Source: Candidatus Nitrotoga sp. SPKER
GTDB lineage: Bacteria; Pseudomonadota; Gammaproteobacteria; Burkholderiales; Gallionellaceae
DNA length: 64,000 nt
Assembly: GCA_003402285.1 (NCBI GenBank)
Contig: QFXG01000024.1
Coordinates: 124,001 to 188,000, forward strand
Direction: 5' to 3'
Each line of letters starts with the position of its first letter. The stretch's first letter is position 1. The notes under the pieces are model-generated. The model worked only from the letters and a program-made list of their open reading frames with translations, was not told where the DNA came from and made no database searches. Made by a program: the position numbers and the translations under genes. Shown one piece after another: positions 35,433-45,990 of this stretch.

Positions 35433-36329
35433 ATGCCCCAGTTAGCGCTTAAAATTGACGTTGATACTTATCGCGGTACGCGCGAGGGGGTTCCGCGTTT
35501 ATTAGAAATGCTGAAGCGACATGATATACAAGCCACATTTTTCTTTACTCTTGGTACTGACCACACAGGGCGTGCTATTCGGCGTGTATTTCGTCCCGGG
35601 TTTTTAGGCAAGGTATCACGCACCTCAGTGCTGGAACACTATGGCATCAAGACGTTGCTGTATGGCACTTTATTACCTGGGCCGGATATTGGACGCAACT
35701 GTGCGCAGATTTTACGCTCAGTACGCGATGCAGGTTTTGAAGTCGGTATTCATTGCTATGATCATATTCGCTGGCAAGATTATGTTGCGGGTAAAGATGC
35801 CGAGTGGACAAGGCGCGAGATGCAGCGCGCGGTGGATAGATTCATCGAGATTTTTGGCGTAGCGCCCAAGGCGCATGCTGCCGCCGGTTGGCAGATGAAT
35901 CGGCATGCTTTACGCCTGATGCAACTACTCAGGTTTGATTACAGTTCCGACACACGCGGCACACATCCTTTTATCCCCACTTGGAATGCAGAGATTATTG
36001 CCTGCCCGCAATTGCCTACCACCTTGCCTACGTTGGATGAAATCATCAATCGCGAGGGCGTCACCGTGGAAAATGTGGCGCAGCACTTGCTGGGGTTGAC
36101 TGCAAATCCCCCAGATATGGGTCACGTATTTACACTGCATGCCGAGTTGGAAGGTGGCAAGTGGATGCCAGTATTCGAACAGCTCATCATAGGCTGGAAA
36201 GAACAGAACTACGAGCTGGTTTCATTGCGCCAATATTTGGAAAATCTTAAAGGTACACTGCCACGGAATGAGCTGGTAATAGGGGCAGTGGATGGACGTA
36301 GTGGGACACTGGCCATGCAGGGCAAATAG
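35433..36329 (+). CDS. arnD: ArnD-like polysaccharide deacetylase family deformylase
   Basis: ArnD removes the formyl group from undecaprenyl-phosphate-4-formamido-arabinose. The 298-residue protein starts LALKIDVDTYRGTREGVPRLLEML, with the NodB-like metal aspartates, ATFFFTLGTDHTGRAIRR, VGIHCYDHIRWQD (His ligands) and the AAAGWQMN block typical of ArnD. It is the last gene of the operon, 29 bases after the formyltransferase. Confidence 0.9.
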   Translation: MPQLALKIDVDTYRGTREGVPRLLEMLKRHDIQATFFFTLGTDHTGRAIRRVFRPGFLGKVSRTSVLEHYGIKTLLYGTLLPGPDIGRNCAQILRSVRDAGFEVGIHCYDHIRWQDYVAGKDAEWTRREMQRAVDRFIEIFGVAPKAHAAAGWQMNRHALRLMQLLRFDYSSDTRGTHPFIPTWNAEIIACPQLPTTLPTLDEIINREGVTVENVAQHLLGLTANPPDMGHVFTLHAELEGGKWMPVFEQLIIGWKEQNYELVSLRQYLENLKGTLPRNELVIGAVDGRSGTLAMQGK

Positions 36330-36435
36330 GTGCGGTGGACTTCAGATTTTTAGTTTGATTGGAGTAGCTGCTTACAGGTCATGGCTGGTGTGATTGCGTG
36401 TCAATACGTTATGGATTGGCCTTCTCATCATCACA

Positions 36436-37239
36436 TCAGTTACCAAATCGATATGAAGCCATAGCGACATTAAATACTTTATCTACAAAAATACGGTGCC
36501 CGGTATCATCACCCGCTGCGCCTGCTACGACCATTAATGGAATGAGGTGGTCTTCTCGTGGATGAGCCAATCGAGCTACTGGTGATGTTTCCCAATTTAT
36601 TAATTTTGTAGCGCGGTTAACCGGATTTGGGTCGGAAATTGCTTCATTTAAATATTGCTCGAATTGCTCGGACACAGGTGTGGCATCAACTTGTCCGAAT
36701 CCTCGCATGTTGTGGTAAGTAAGCCCACTTCCTATGATTAGAACTGCTTCATCTCGTAGGGACTTTAAAGCTTCACCAGCCCGAATATGTTCCAAGGGGT
36801 CATAATTTGATTTCAAAGAAAGCATGACTACTGGAATACTTGCATCTGGGTACATCAGGAACAAGGGAACAAAGGTTCCATGATCGAATCCTTGATGTGG
36901 ATCTTCCTTACTACTGATTCCCGCTTGACCGAGCAGCTCGCGAACACGGTTTGCGAGCGTAGGCGATCCTGGTGCCGGATATTTGATCCGGTAGGTATGT
37001 TCAGGAAAGCCAGAGTAGTCATACCTCATTGGAGGATTTGTTGCGGTTGATACTGTAAATTCGCTTTCCTCCCAATGACCCGTAATAACCAAAATCGCTT
37101 TGGGTTTACAGGGGAGGCTTGCCGGAAGCTGACTCAATTTCCGAGCAGTTTTTGCAAACTGCTTTTTCATGTCATCAATATATGGCCAAGGGCCACCACC
37201 ATGAGAGATGAAAAAAGTTGGAAGTTTGGTGTTGTCCAT
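36436..37239 (-). CDS. ygiD: DODA-type extradiol dioxygenase
   Basis: YgiD-like enzymes open 4,5-DOPA or related catechols; the physiological substrate in bacteria is unclear. The 267-residue protein has the zinc/iron site FISHGGGPWPYID near residues 10-22, VITGHWEE, DHGTFVPLFLMYPDA and GSGLTYHNMRGF, which carry the metal histidines of the LigB family. It is convergent with arnD and not obviously linked to it. Confidence 0.88.
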   Translation of the reverse strand: MDNTKLPTFFISHGGGPWPYIDDMKKQFAKTARKLSQLPASLPCKPKAILVITGHWEESEFTVSTATNPPMRYDYSGFPEHTYRIKYPAPGSPTLANRVRELLGQAGISSKEDPHQGFDHGTFVPLFLMYPDASIPVVMLSLKSNYDPLEHIRAGEALKSLRDEAVLIIGSGLTYHNMRGFGQVDATPVSEQFEQYLNEAISDPNPVNRATKLINWETSPVARLAHPREDHLIPLMVVAGAAGDDTGHRIFVDKVFNVAMASYRFGN

Positions 37240-37532
37240 ATGGTTATAAACTATTTGATAATGCGTTTTAAATAAAATTTTTTAGTTACAGTAAAGTGGT
37301 TATTCATTAGGCTATTAACGTAAGTCAATACTATTGATATAGCGAGCAACGTCTATGCTGTGGTGTACTCATCAGTATTCTAGAACTCGAGGGTGTCCTT
37401 GATTAATCTATTGTTCATGCAACGAAGATATCAAGCCCTGTATTGGATCGTGGAAGCTTCGACATTTCCCGCAAGGAAAAAAATCATCAGAGCCAATTGT
37501 TACTCGAGTTTTAAACAGAATGCTACGTTAAA

Positions 37533-39176
37533 CTAAGCCGCATAGTGTGCCCGATTTCGGCCAGCGCGCTTTGCTTCATAGAGAGCACTGTCGGCGCGGG
37601 AAAACACTGCTATTGGTGTAGCGTCATCGGATTGGGTGCATTGCACGATACCGATACTCACTGTCACGGAGACTATCTGACCGTTCGCACTGTAGCGCAT
37701 GTCAGTAACCTGAGAACGAATGCGTTCCGCCGTTTTGAGCGCCATATCTGCCGTTGTTTCAACCATAATAATAATGAATTCATCGCCGCCATAGCGCGCA
37801 GCGTAATCTATGCTACGAATTGACCGGCTAAGTATCTTGGCTACAGCTGTAAGTACTTCATCACCTGCGATATGACCGTGGCTGTCATTGAGCGTCTTAA
37901 AGTAATCAATATCCATCATGAGTACTGCAAAGGGCCGTAGGTTACGCTTGAATCGAGCCATTTCATCTATCAAGATCGCATCGAGTTTACTGCGGTTATA
38001 AAGACCGGTCAGACCATCGGTAATTGAGAGCGTCTCAAGCAGCTGATTTTGTTGCTGCATAGCTTGATTGGTGGCCACTATTTCGGCATGACTATGGCGC
38101 AGCTTGTCCGCCATCTGGTTAAAGATGCGAGTGAGGTGGCCGAATTCATCATTTCGTGTCACAGGTAGCCGCACATCAAGATTCCCGTCAGCAATACTAT
38201 TGGCTGCATTGATTAAATGTTGTAGCGGTGTGACGATTGAACGCCCCATCCGAAAAGCCACCGCTGTCACTATCAGAACTATTACGCACACTAATGCCAG
38301 GTACAGATTGCGCAATTTCACCCAAGTGGCGTAGACTTGAGCACGATCTTTTTCTGCCATTATCGTGACGGGTAGCGCAGCAGGTATCTCTGCCAGTCCG
38401 ATGACTTCACGATGCAATAGCCCTTGAAAGACCATGGACGTGCCCGGTTGCGACAGTATTTGTCGCAGTGCCGCGGCATCCACTGGCATTAGCTTGGTTT
38501 TACTATTCGCACGGCTACTAAGCAGTTCCCTGCCGTTTTGATCCAGTAATGACACCTCGCCCTCTGGCGACTTCGTCGAGCTTTTTAGATAGGGCTGTGC
38601 GGTACGAAGATCAAGCACCGCCACTAATGCTCCCATCAGCGCATTGTCGTACGCCAATACAGGAACCGCAACACTAAGCGTCGCGGTGGCGTGCTGTTTT
38701 TCCCAATGGGGTGGTACGAGCACAACGCCTTCGGTGAGCGCATTTTCTGACCAGCTTTGCGGTAAAATGACAGCGGAGGGTGCAGCAGCACTGCTGGCCA
38801 AAATCTGTCCGGTAGCGTCTACCACGGTTAATTCCAATATTGTGTCAAGTTTTGATTGCACCGAACGTAGATAATGCGTTAAGGCCTGCGGAGTATTATT
38901 GGATTTGTCTGCAAGCGGGCGAGCGGTGGTAGACAGTCCGTCGATGACAGCATTGGATGTGGACAATGCGCGAACTGCGCGAATGTGCTTGCTGATCCAC
39001 AGTTCTAATTCACGACTGGCCTGACTTGCCAAGGCACGCAGTTCACGGGTTACATTGTCGTTGATTTGTGCTTCGTTTTGACGGAATGACAGCAGCCCCA
39101 AGCCCAACGACGGAGTAAGCGTGGCTATGATGGCGAAAATAAAAATTTTGCTTTTAATGCTTTTCAACAATACCAT
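37533..39176 (-). CDS. membrane diguanylate cyclase (dCache-HAMP-GGDEF)
   Basis: It makes cyclic di-GMP from GTP. The 547-residue protein has TM1 near 12-28, a ~260-residue periplasmic double-Cache-like sensor, TM2 near 290-310, a HAMP domain (IVTPLQHLINAANSIADGNLDVRL) and a C-terminal GGDEF domain with an intact YGGDEFIIIM motif, so activity is expected. There is no RxxD I-site five residues before the motif (SIDYAARYGGDEF). It lies 160 bases after the hybrid kinase gene on the same strand. Confidence 0.92.
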   Translation of the reverse strand: MVLLKSIKSKIFIFAIIATLTPSLGLGLLSFRQNEAQINDNVTRELRALASQASRELELWISKHIRAVRALSTSNAVIDGLSTTARPLADKSNNTPQALTHYLRSVQSKLDTILELTVVDATGQILASSAAAPSAVILPQSWSENALTEGVVLVPPHWEKQHATATLSVAVPVLAYDNALMGALVAVLDLRTAQPYLKSSTKSPEGEVSLLDQNGRELLSSRANSKTKLMPVDAAALRQILSQPGTSMVFQGLLHREVIGLAEIPAALPVTIMAEKDRAQVYATWVKLRNLYLALVCVIVLIVTAVAFRMGRSIVTPLQHLINAANSIADGNLDVRLPVTRNDEFGHLTRIFNQMADKLRHSHAEIVATNQAMQQQNQLLETLSITDGLTGLYNRSKLDAILIDEMARFKRNLRPFAVLMMDIDYFKTLNDSHGHIAGDEVLTAVAKILSRSIRSIDYAARYGGDEFIIIMVETTADMALKTAERIRSQVTDMRYSANGQIVSVTVSIGIVQCTQSDDATPIAVFSRADSALYEAKRAGRNRAHYAA

Positions 39177-39336
39177 CTGTATGAATTTCCTCGCTCAAAA
39201 GGCCTCGCATCTCGGCGGATCGAAATACTGAATATTGCGGTAAGCCTGAGTCTCATGATTATTAAGACCGGCACCATTACTTTGGTAAGTGCGGAATTAT
39301 ATCGAATCAATATTCCTCAGTATTATTTAGTATCAA

Positions 39337-42300
39337 TCACTTATTAATAGTTTTCGAAATCTGTGCCAGCAATGTCCGCATTTGTATGACAATGTCTCGT
39401 GCTTGTTTAATATCTTCCCTGCCCTTAAGTTGCTCTAGTGCCTGACATAATTCGCCAAAGCCCATTGCACCTACAGTTCTGGCCGATGATTTAGTGCGGT
39501 GCCCTAGGGCGCTCAGTGTTGCCATGTCTTCATGTGCCAGCGCAGTTTCGATTTCAATTATTGCTTCTTGAGTTAAGTCTAAGAACATCATGACATATTT
39601 ATGGATTTTGTCCGGATGATTTCCAAATATTTTAGTTAATATTGATAAATCGATGATGTTTGGGTCGCTTGCATTTCCAATTGCTGTTATTTTTATCGGT
39701 GTAGACTCTAGGGATGAGGCCGTTGCGGGTATGGGTATCACTTGTTCGGATCGCTGTACAAGCCATTTAGCAAGTGTCGTAAGAAGTAGCTGGAACTGGA
39801 TTGGTTTAGTAATGAAATCATCCATACCGGCGTTGGAACAGAGTGTCCAATTTTCCCGTCCAGCATTGGCAGTCATCGCAATTATCCGCGTGGCTACGAG
39901 TTTAGGATTGGCTCGAATTTGACGGGTAGCTTCAAGGCCATCCATTACGGGCATCTGCATATCCATCAGAACGCAGTCAAAATGTTTTTTGATCAACAGA
40001 TCAAGGGCTTCTTTTCCGTTGTTGGCGATGACGACGGCTGCACCGGCCTCTTCCAATAGTTCTTGGGCTACTTGTTGGTTAAAGAGGTTGTCTTCAACTA
40101 GCAGGATGCATGAGCCTTTGATTATATTAAGATCAACTGATGGCATGGTTTGAATAGCCGTAACCGGTTTGACACCTTTACCCAGTCGGGCAGTAAACCA
40201 GAAAGTGCTACCTTTGCCGGGCTGGCTGTCTACACCCACTTCCCCGCCCATCATTTCGGTTAGCTGTCGACTGATGGCTAGTCCCAGTCCGGTACCGCCA
40301 TATTTACGGGTGGTTGAAGCGTCGGCTTGATGAAATGGTTGGAAAAGTTGAGCGATTTGTTCTGCGCTTATGCCGATACCGGTATCCTGCACTTCGAAAC
40401 GTATCAGGCTGTCTACTCCGGGAGTTTGATTTTCGATAATGCGGACACGGATGATTATTTCACCGGCATCAGTAAATTTGATGGCATTACTGGTGTAATT
40501 AAGCAATACTTGGTACAACCGCAATGAGTCGCCACGAAGCGGATGGGATAAGTCAGAGCCAACGTCAAACACAAGCCTCAGATATTTGCTTGCAGCGCTC
40601 TCGCCAAGTTGGCTGGAAATATTCTCCAATATTGTGCTCAGCTCAAAATCCACTATATCCAGCTCGATTTTGCCCGCTTCTATTTTGGAAAAGTCGAGCA
40701 TTTCATTGATTAGTCTCAAGAGGTGTTGTGCTGAATGATCAATTTTTGAAACATAATCAAGCTGCTTGGGATTAAGTTCGGTACGTCGCACCAATTGTGT
40801 CATGCCAATAATACTGTTCATTGGGGTACGAATTTCGTGGCTCATGTTGGAAAGAAATTCGCTCTTGGCCTGGTTAGCGGTTTCGGCTTGTCGCTTGGCT
40901 TGTTCGAGCTCGAAAGTGCGTTCTTCAACCCGAACTTCCAGGCTTGCGTTTAAATTGAGTAAGTCTTGTTCAGCACGCTTGCGTTCGGTGTGATCAATTC
41001 CGACTGACAGAATCATTGCCATCTCGCCTGATTGACCGGAAAGGCGCGAGTGATTCCAGGTGATTTGGTATTTTTCACCTGGTTTGCTTATCAAAATCGA
41101 TTCACGTTGAATGTGCTTATATTCACCTGTAGCAAGTGCTTGCAATGCTTGTTGGGTCTCTATTTCAGTTGCTTCAGGTTGAATAGTTGCCTGAATAAAA
41201 GATTTGCCTAACAACTCTTCTTCACTGCAACCTGTTAACAATTCTCCATAACGATTCAGACTGTGTATCGATCCATTGGAGGATTGCGTCAGAATGATGA
41301 CCTGTGCGGTATCGAGTAGGCTCTTATTAAAATCCCGTTCAATTAAAATACGATGTAGCATATTGCTTAATTCTTCAGCATGCGCTGCTACTTCTTGCTC
41401 CAGCGTTTCCAACCGAAAAGATAAAGCAGTCGCGGCTTCATCCAAGCTGTCGATTTCGTCATCCAAAAAACGTCGGCCCCGTGGGGCAATTTTTGCACGT
41501 GCTTCGGCAAAAGCACTTCGACCCAGTAAAGGAATTGCCCGTACTGCTCGTGTCATGCGCTGTAAGGGTGCATTCACAAGAAAAGCTAGTAATAGTAACG
41601 AGAGTAATGATGTCGCCAATTCGGCCTGTAAGCGGCTCGCCACCGATTTGCGAATTTCGGCCAAGGACTGAGTCAAATCATCGATCACTACCAGCGTGGC
41701 ACCAGAGGACACATCACTGCCATCATTCATAGTTACAAACGATAATTCAAACTGTTTGTTCTGGTAAGGTACAACTTGCCAATTTTTTTTGCTTTGCTTC
41801 GGGGGGAAAGTTTTTAGTTGAAGGAGTAGCGGAAGATTGCGTTCGGAGCCGCTCAGAGCGACTACCTGTAAGCCCAGATTGGGGAGTGAATTTTTATCCA
41901 CAATAAAGCCGTCAGGAGCCAGCACACCAAGATCAGCCCCGGATAAACGGTTAAAGGAAACGATCACTTCTGTCAGAGAACTACCCAACACAACTACCCC
42001 AGCCACCTGGCCTGCCGACAGTATCGGAGCGGCAGCAAATTGCGTGCATGTCTGCCGACAGTGCGTCCAATGCATGGCACGCTCTTGCGAAATTACGGCA
42101 CGCACCCGGTCATTTTGCTCTATATCGGAGAGTGCATCTGCATGCCAAGTGGCCAGAGGAACACCGGCTTTGGAATACACCTTCATAGAATTGATGTCTA
42201 GATCGAGTTGTAAGACAGGCCAATAATTATCGAGGCGCTCATGCAGTCGCTTAGATATCGGTTCCAGCTGGAATACACCACCTGCGCCAACCGTTGCGAG

Positions 42301-42546
42301 CATGCTAACCATCGTTTGTAAACGCAGAGCAGAATCAGTGTGCACAGCGATAGCTTCAGAAATCAGGCGCTCGCGCGAAGCGGTATGCTGCTCTTCGAAA
42401 CGAGTCTTCAAGTCATGAAAATGCAGCCAGGAAAGTGTGCCATTAACCGAAATCATCACCACACCCAGCGTCAGTAGAACTTTCCACTTCAGGCTCAAGA
42501 ATCTGAATGTACTACGGCGTGAATCAGAGGACCGGCTATCCGACAT
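39337..42546 (-). CDS. hybrid sensor histidine kinase (sensor-PAS-HisKA-HATPase-REC-HPt)
   Basis: The 1069-residue protein has TM1 near 23-40, a periplasmic sensor of about 270 residues with two cysteines in [13 protein letters not shown]2 near 315-330, and a PAS domain ([19 protein letters not shown]). A coiled coil, HisKA with [19 protein letters not shown], and an ATPase with [11 protein letters not shown] and [19 protein letters not shown] follow. Next are a receiver with Asp in [12 protein letters not shown] and an HPt with His in [15 protein letters not shown]. It follows the beta-barrel gene by eight bases. A free receiver (44708) is the likely output. Confidence 0.93.
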   Translation of the reverse strand: MSDSRSSDSRRSTFRFLSLKWKVLLTLGVVMISVNGTLSWLHFHDLKTRFEEQHTASRERLISEAIAVHTDSALRLQTMVSMLATVGAGGVFQLEPISKRLHERLDNYWPVLQLDLDINSMKVYSKAGVPLATWHADALSDIEQNDRVRAVISQERAMHWTHCRQTCTQFAAAPILSAGQVAGVVVLGSSLTEVIVSFNRLSGADLGVLAPDGFIVDKNSLPNLGLQVVALSGSERNLPLLLQLKTFPPKQSKKNWQVVPYQNKQFELSFVTMNDGSDVSSGATLVVIDDLTQSLAEIRKSVASRLQAELATSLLSLLLLAFLVNAPLQRMTRAVRAIPLLGRSAFAEARAKIAPRGRRFLDDEIDSLDEAATALSFRLETLEQEVAAHAEELSNMLHRILIERDFNKSLLDTAQVIILTQSSNGSIHSLNRYGELLTGCSEEELLGKSFIQATIQPEATEIETQQALQALATGEYKHIQRESILISKPGEKYQITWNHSRLSGQSGEMAMILSVGIDHTERKRAEQDLLNLNASLEVRVEERTFELEQAKRQAETANQAKSEFLSNMSHEIRTPMNSIIGMTQLVRRTELNPKQLDYVSKIDHSAQHLLRLINEMLDFSKIEAGKIELDIVDFELSTILENISSQLGESAASKYLRLVFDVGSDLSHPLRGDSLRLYQVLLNYTSNAIKFTDAGEIIIRVRIIENQTPGVDSLIRFEVQDTGIGISAEQIAQLFQPFHQADASTTRKYGGTGLGLAISRQLTEMMGGEVGVDSQPGKGSTFWFTARLGKGVKPVTAIQTMPSVDLNIIKGSCILLVEDNLFNQQVAQELLEEAGAAVVIANNGKEALDLLIKKHFDCVLMDMQMPVMDGLEATRQIRANPKLVATRIIAMTANAGRENWTLCSNAGMDDFITKPIQFQLLLTTLAKWLVQRSEQVIPIPATASSLESTPIKITAIGNASDPNIIDLSILTKIFGNHPDKIHKYVMMFLDLTQEAIIEIETALAHEDMATLSALGHRTKSSARTVGAMGFGELCQALEQLKGREDIKQARDIVIQMRTLLAQISKTINK

Positions 42547-42554
42547 GAGAGTTA

Positions 42555-43766
42555 CTAAAACCGAAAAGACCCCAGTAGCATGAACATATCCCAGCGGCGC
42601 TCCAGAGCTCTAGGGTCAGGGTTATCCTGAACCGGCAAATAAGCTGTCCCATCAATGCGATGATATTCGGCACGCAACATTAACTCGGGGGTTAAGTCAA
42701 AGCGCACACCTGCAGTCCAGTCTTTGGAAAAGCGAGTAAAGCCCGGTCGGCGGGTGGCCGCAGCATATGCCTGGCCATCACGATCGTCTCTATCGGTATA
42801 CAAAACATCGTAACGTAGTATCGCTTCCCACTTGGGAGCCAATCGATAGCTGCCCTGAATATAATAACTTTGGCCACGAGTAGTGGCATCTGGAGAATTC
42901 GGACCAAAATTCCGGCTTGAAATGGGACGTAGGGCATATTCACTGGTTAGACTCCAGTTTTCAGCGTTATATTGGGCAGAAAATATCTGCACCATAGATT
43001 TCAGTTGTCCCGCTTGCAGTACATCCTTTACGCCAGGTTTATAGGGTGTATCAAATCGCAATACGGTATATCCCAAACGATATTTACCCCCGTCCCCTTC
43101 ATACATCACTTGGGAAATTTGCGCCACTTTGGGTTCGAACCTCCCATTAGGAACTAATCCAACTAAGGCCACTTTGCTCGCTTCACTACCAAGCTGGGGT
43201 TTGCCAAGGGCAAATGTTACAAACAGATTGCCAGCTTCATAATTACGATCAAGATAAAACTCTACTCCATCACCTGCAACAGTAAGATTGCGCGTGCGCT
43301 CGAAATAAATTGATTGCGGTAGGAGAACGCTGGGACGAGTAAAAGCAACATCACGTGTTTTATTATAGAGTCCATAAGAATTCTTTACGCGCCCCAGGCG
43401 AATTCCACTACGGCCTTGTTCGTTTGATGATACTGTCCAGTCGACTAGTCCATAATCCAGTCTCACCTCGCCGTTATCGGTTCCTCCGGCTTTATGTGAA
43501 AGCAACCCGGCAGACAGCTGCAAATCTGACGTCGGCCTCAGGGACGCATTGAGTCCTATTTCTCTAAAATCTGTACTCGCTTTTTTATTACTCTGACCGA
43601 GGAAGTTATTATCGCTGGTAGTCACCAATCCCTGTGTGAGAAACCCATGTAGCTGCAATTCACTACCCATCAGATTGATGGCATGCGCAAAAGTAGTCCA
43701 AAGCAATAAAGCACACGGGACAAATCTTTCAACTACAGTTTTAGCGAATTTGAAGGGTGCGTACAT
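42555..43766 (-). CDS. porin-like outer-membrane beta-barrel protein
   Basis: The 403-residue protein has a signal peptide ([11 protein letters not shown]) and then alternating beta strands through to a C-terminal FRF, as in outer-membrane porins. Tyrosine and glycine-rich strands such as [21 protein letters not shown] support this. I cannot assign a ligand. The start overlaps the upstream PBP-like gene by 26 bases. It sits between that gene and the hybrid kinase in one apparent operon, so it may supply or gate the signal. Confidence 0.82.
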   Translation of the reverse strand: MYAPFKFAKTVVERFVPCALLLWTTFAHAINLMGSELQLHGFLTQGLVTTSDNNFLGQSNKKASTDFREIGLNASLRPTSDLQLSAGLLSHKAGGTDNGEVRLDYGLVDWTVSSNEQGRSGIRLGRVKNSYGLYNKTRDVAFTRPSVLLPQSIYFERTRNLTVAGDGVEFYLDRNYEAGNLFVTFALGKPQLGSEASKVALVGLVPNGRFEPKVAQISQVMYEGDGGKYRLGYTVLRFDTPYKPGVKDVLQAGQLKSMVQIFSAQYNAENWSLTSEYALRPISSRNFGPNSPDATTRGQSYYIQGSYRLAPKWEAILRYDVLYTDRDDRDGQAYAAATRRPGFTRFSKDWTAGVRFDLTPELMLRAEYHRIDGTAYLPVQDNPDPRALERRWDMFMLLGSFRF

Positions 43767-44211
43767 TATTAGTGACCTCGCTTGTTTTTATATAGCCAAT
43801 CGCCCCTGGGGTTGATGCTATTTTAGATAGCATTTCTTGCAAAGAGACAACTTGCTCTGGATATTGACCTTGTCCGGAAAATACCTGCCGATCCCACGCT
43901 AATCGCAATTGATGGGGGAATACTTGCAGAATATTTTTGCTGAATGCGCCATGCTCCGGCGTATCATCTTTCATCACGAATACCTTGACCGGTGTATCTG
44001 CTGGCCATTTGTTGAGGCGCATGCCAAAGATAGCGCGTAACGAGCTTCGGGAAATTGTGTTTTCGCTGGTTGAAGGGAATGCAATGACAACAATAGTGGG
44101 TTCTTGATTATCGGCATAAGAATTTGTAGTAACCAGAAATGCCCCTAGTATGTAAAGCGAACAGACTCGCCAAAACAACGCAAAAGTATTGATACTGAGA
44201 AGATTTTTCAT
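43741..44211 (-). CDS. PstS-like periplasmic substrate-binding protein, short
   Basis: The 156-residue product has a signal sequence ending near NSYA and a half-length PBP-like domain: SRSSLRAIFGMRLNKWPADTPVKVFV, FSKNILQVFPHQLRLAWDRQVFSGQG and IASTPGAIGYIK. These match PstS-family phosphate-binding-like proteins that occur without transport permeases. A full PstS is near 340 residues, so this is a compact variant. It probably works as a sensor partner of the downstream barrel and kinase. Confidence 0.8.
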   Translation of the reverse strand: MKNLLSINTFALFWRVCSLYILGAFLVTTNSYADNQEPTIVVIAFPSTSENTISRSSLRAIFGMRLNKWPADTPVKVFVMKDDTPEHGAFSKNILQVFPHQLRLAWDRQVFSGQGQYPEQVVSLQEMLSKIASTPGAIGYIKTSEVTNNVRTLQIR

Positions 44212-44417
44212 CGCTGAAATGGGATACAGTCGAATAAATTTGAATAAAGGTTGATAAAAGTCGGATTCAGTACGTTGTTTTTCACATCAAGCTTTGCGCC
44301 TGTCGGATTTTTGACATAAAAATCATGCATTGGTAGAGAAGTCATATGATCAGCACTGGCATCTGCATCATAACGATTGAAGGTGTGTCCAGGAGAATTC
44401 CACTGCACGTATTGCAT
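44208..44417 (-). CDS. hypothetical 69-residue frame overlapping the PBP-like gene
   Basis: The frame ends in a four-base ATGA overlap with the next gene, which favours a real coupled gene. It has no recognised domain, no signal peptide and no ribosome binding site. It contains HDFYVKNPTGAKLDVKNNVL, which reads like ordinary protein. It may be real, or a remnant of a longer gene. Confidence 0.35.
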   Translation of the reverse strand: MQYVQWNSPGHTFNRYDADASADHMTSLPMHDFYVKNPTGAKLDVKNNVLNPTFINLYSNLFDCIPFQR

Positions 44418-44707
44418 GATTTGTGAAAGCAGTATCTTATCAATGTATCCCCCCTGAATTTATTAAACCCATAACTAGTATAAATATTTAATTTTAAATT
44501 ACGGACACTCATGAATCATTCAGAAAATATTGCCCATATATGGATTGGTAAGGTGTTTGTTTCGGATAAAGCAAACATTAATTTGTCCGACGATAAGCTT
44601 AAGACGAACAGATTTATAGCTACTTAATTTCTGGTTTCTCACTTTGCACTTATCGAATGATTATGGTTATGAATCACATACAGCTTTAACAATGTTGCTC
44701 ATAACGG

Positions 44708-45148
44708 TTATTTACCTTGGCAAAATCGGGTAATAACGGCTGCCAGTTCATCCCGTGCAATTGGTTTTATCAGCGTTCCTAAAGAAACCAAGCCAAGCTT
44801 GCTGGAATACATATCCATTCCGGACAATAGATGTTGTTGGGCTCCTGAAATCAGAATGACGTCACCAACGTAACCCTGCATACCCAGATGCATCAGGAAA
44901 CCAACACCGTCCATTCCAGGCATGCTGAGGTCGCATATCAATATATCCGGCTGTGATGATAACCCGGCTAACATGGTTAGTCCCTGCTCACCATTTTCCG
45001 CTCTAAGAACTTCGGCAACGCCTAATTCGAGCAGCATATCGCCAACAAATTCGAGTGTGAATTTGTCATCGTCCAGCAACATTACACGTAGATTTTTTGC
45101 TGCGATCATTTGTGCGGTGCTGTTCTTATTCGTGTCAACTCCAACCAT
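44708..45148 (-). CDS. stand-alone receiver domain response regulator
   Basis: The 146-residue protein is one receiver domain: acidic pair DDD near residues 26-28, phosphoacceptor Asp in ILICDLSMPGMDG (near 71), switch residue in LISGAQ, and lysine in LIKPIARDE. It has no output domain. A 20-residue N-terminal extension precedes it. AGGAG lies before the ATG. It likely receives phosphate from the HPt of the neighbouring hybrid kinase. Confidence 0.88.
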   Translation of the reverse strand: MVGVDTNKNSTAQMIAAKNLRVMLLDDDKFTLEFVGDMLLELGVAEVLRAENGEQGLTMLAGLSSQPDILICDLSMPGMDGVGFLMHLGMQGYVGDVILISGAQQHLLSGMDMYSSKLGLVSLGTLIKPIARDELAAVITRFCQGK

Positions 45149-45663
45149 ATAAACTCCTCATTAATATTTTATCTGGCTCCACGAAAAATAGAGTTTGTAA
45201 TTAATTTTCAATTATTTACAAAATAAATCAATCTGTTCGTCCTGCATTTGTTGAAGGATGAGCAGATGTGTTTTTTGCCAAGCGATAAAAATTCGTTCAG
45301 TTGCCGTGCATCATGATGTCTTTACTTCTGCCCAATTCTGATTAATTTTATTTGCTAGTTTGTACAGTGCATGTGGCTAATTCAGTTCTGGTCTAGTCTC
45401 AGTGAAAACAGGTTTTCTTGAGGCATTTGCTTTAATTTACGAGGTTAAATTTATAAATAAACCTGTAACCAACAGATTGAATGTTTGAAAATTCAGTGTA
45501 GCTTCAATATTCCTGAAATAAATAAATGTACTATTTTTGCAGTGTCGTACAGGTAAGCCTAATCTCGGCTGTGCAACGGAAAGCTTTAGGAAACACCTGT
45601 AAAATTTATAATAATTTAAACATAAAGTCCACCAATCGGTGATATGTTGAGGTAAGCAGCAAC
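45149..45663. other. intergenic region between receiver gene and ybdD
   Basis: No gene is supported; the 45437-45709 minus frame is a shadow overlapping ybdD. A nested inverted repeat, ACAGGT (45549-45554) with ACCTGT (45595-45600) and inner CCTA/TAGG, lies about 60 bases past the ybdD stop and may structure its 3' end. No T-run follows it. Confidence 0.45.
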
Positions 45664-45990
45664 TTAGCAGCAACGCTGAATGCCGCGCCATTTTTGTTGT
45701 TGCTGGCAAAGGAAAAAGTCTTTGCGCGTTAGCGGCGGAGTATCAGGATAATTGGTGGTATGTTGTGTAATGTAGCGTTCGTAAGCATCATCCCCACTTA
45801 ATTCGCGAATAGTGCGCCATACATATATCAATAATGGGAGTGGGTCGATATGGATGGTGTTTGTATTGAGTGTAATACTTTGTGCAATGTGCCTGCTTAC
45901 ATCCTGGGCAGTTTCAAATACAGGCAAACTAGAATCACTTACTGCGGGTAATAATTCATTCGCACTTTTTGTGATCAATCTCGTCTCCAT
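45664..45990 (-). CDS. YbdD/YjiX family CstA-associated protein
   Basis: Small YbdD/YjiX proteins accompany CstA-type peptide or pyruvate carriers and are needed for their activity in E. coli. The last 60 residues carry the family pattern IRELSGDDAYERYITQH, PPLTRKDFF and KWRGIQRCC. The 108-residue frame is longer than the usual 65 because of a 45-residue N-terminal extension. It overlaps the cstA end by 16 bases. Confidence 0.85.
   Translation of the reverse strand: METRLITKSANELLPAVSDSSLPVFETAQDVSRHIAQSITLNTNTIHIDPLPLLIYVWRTIRELSGDDAYERYITQHTTNYPDTPPLTRKDFFLCQQQQKWRGIQRCC

Noticed and set aside
44511-44627. 38-codon plus-strand frame MNHSENIAHIWIG...
   Set aside because: No ribosome binding site, no hydrophobic or family pattern, and length is close to chance.
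45437-45709. 90-codon minus-strand frame after ybdD
   Set aside because: It overlaps the conserved YbdD C-terminus in another frame and has a random composition.
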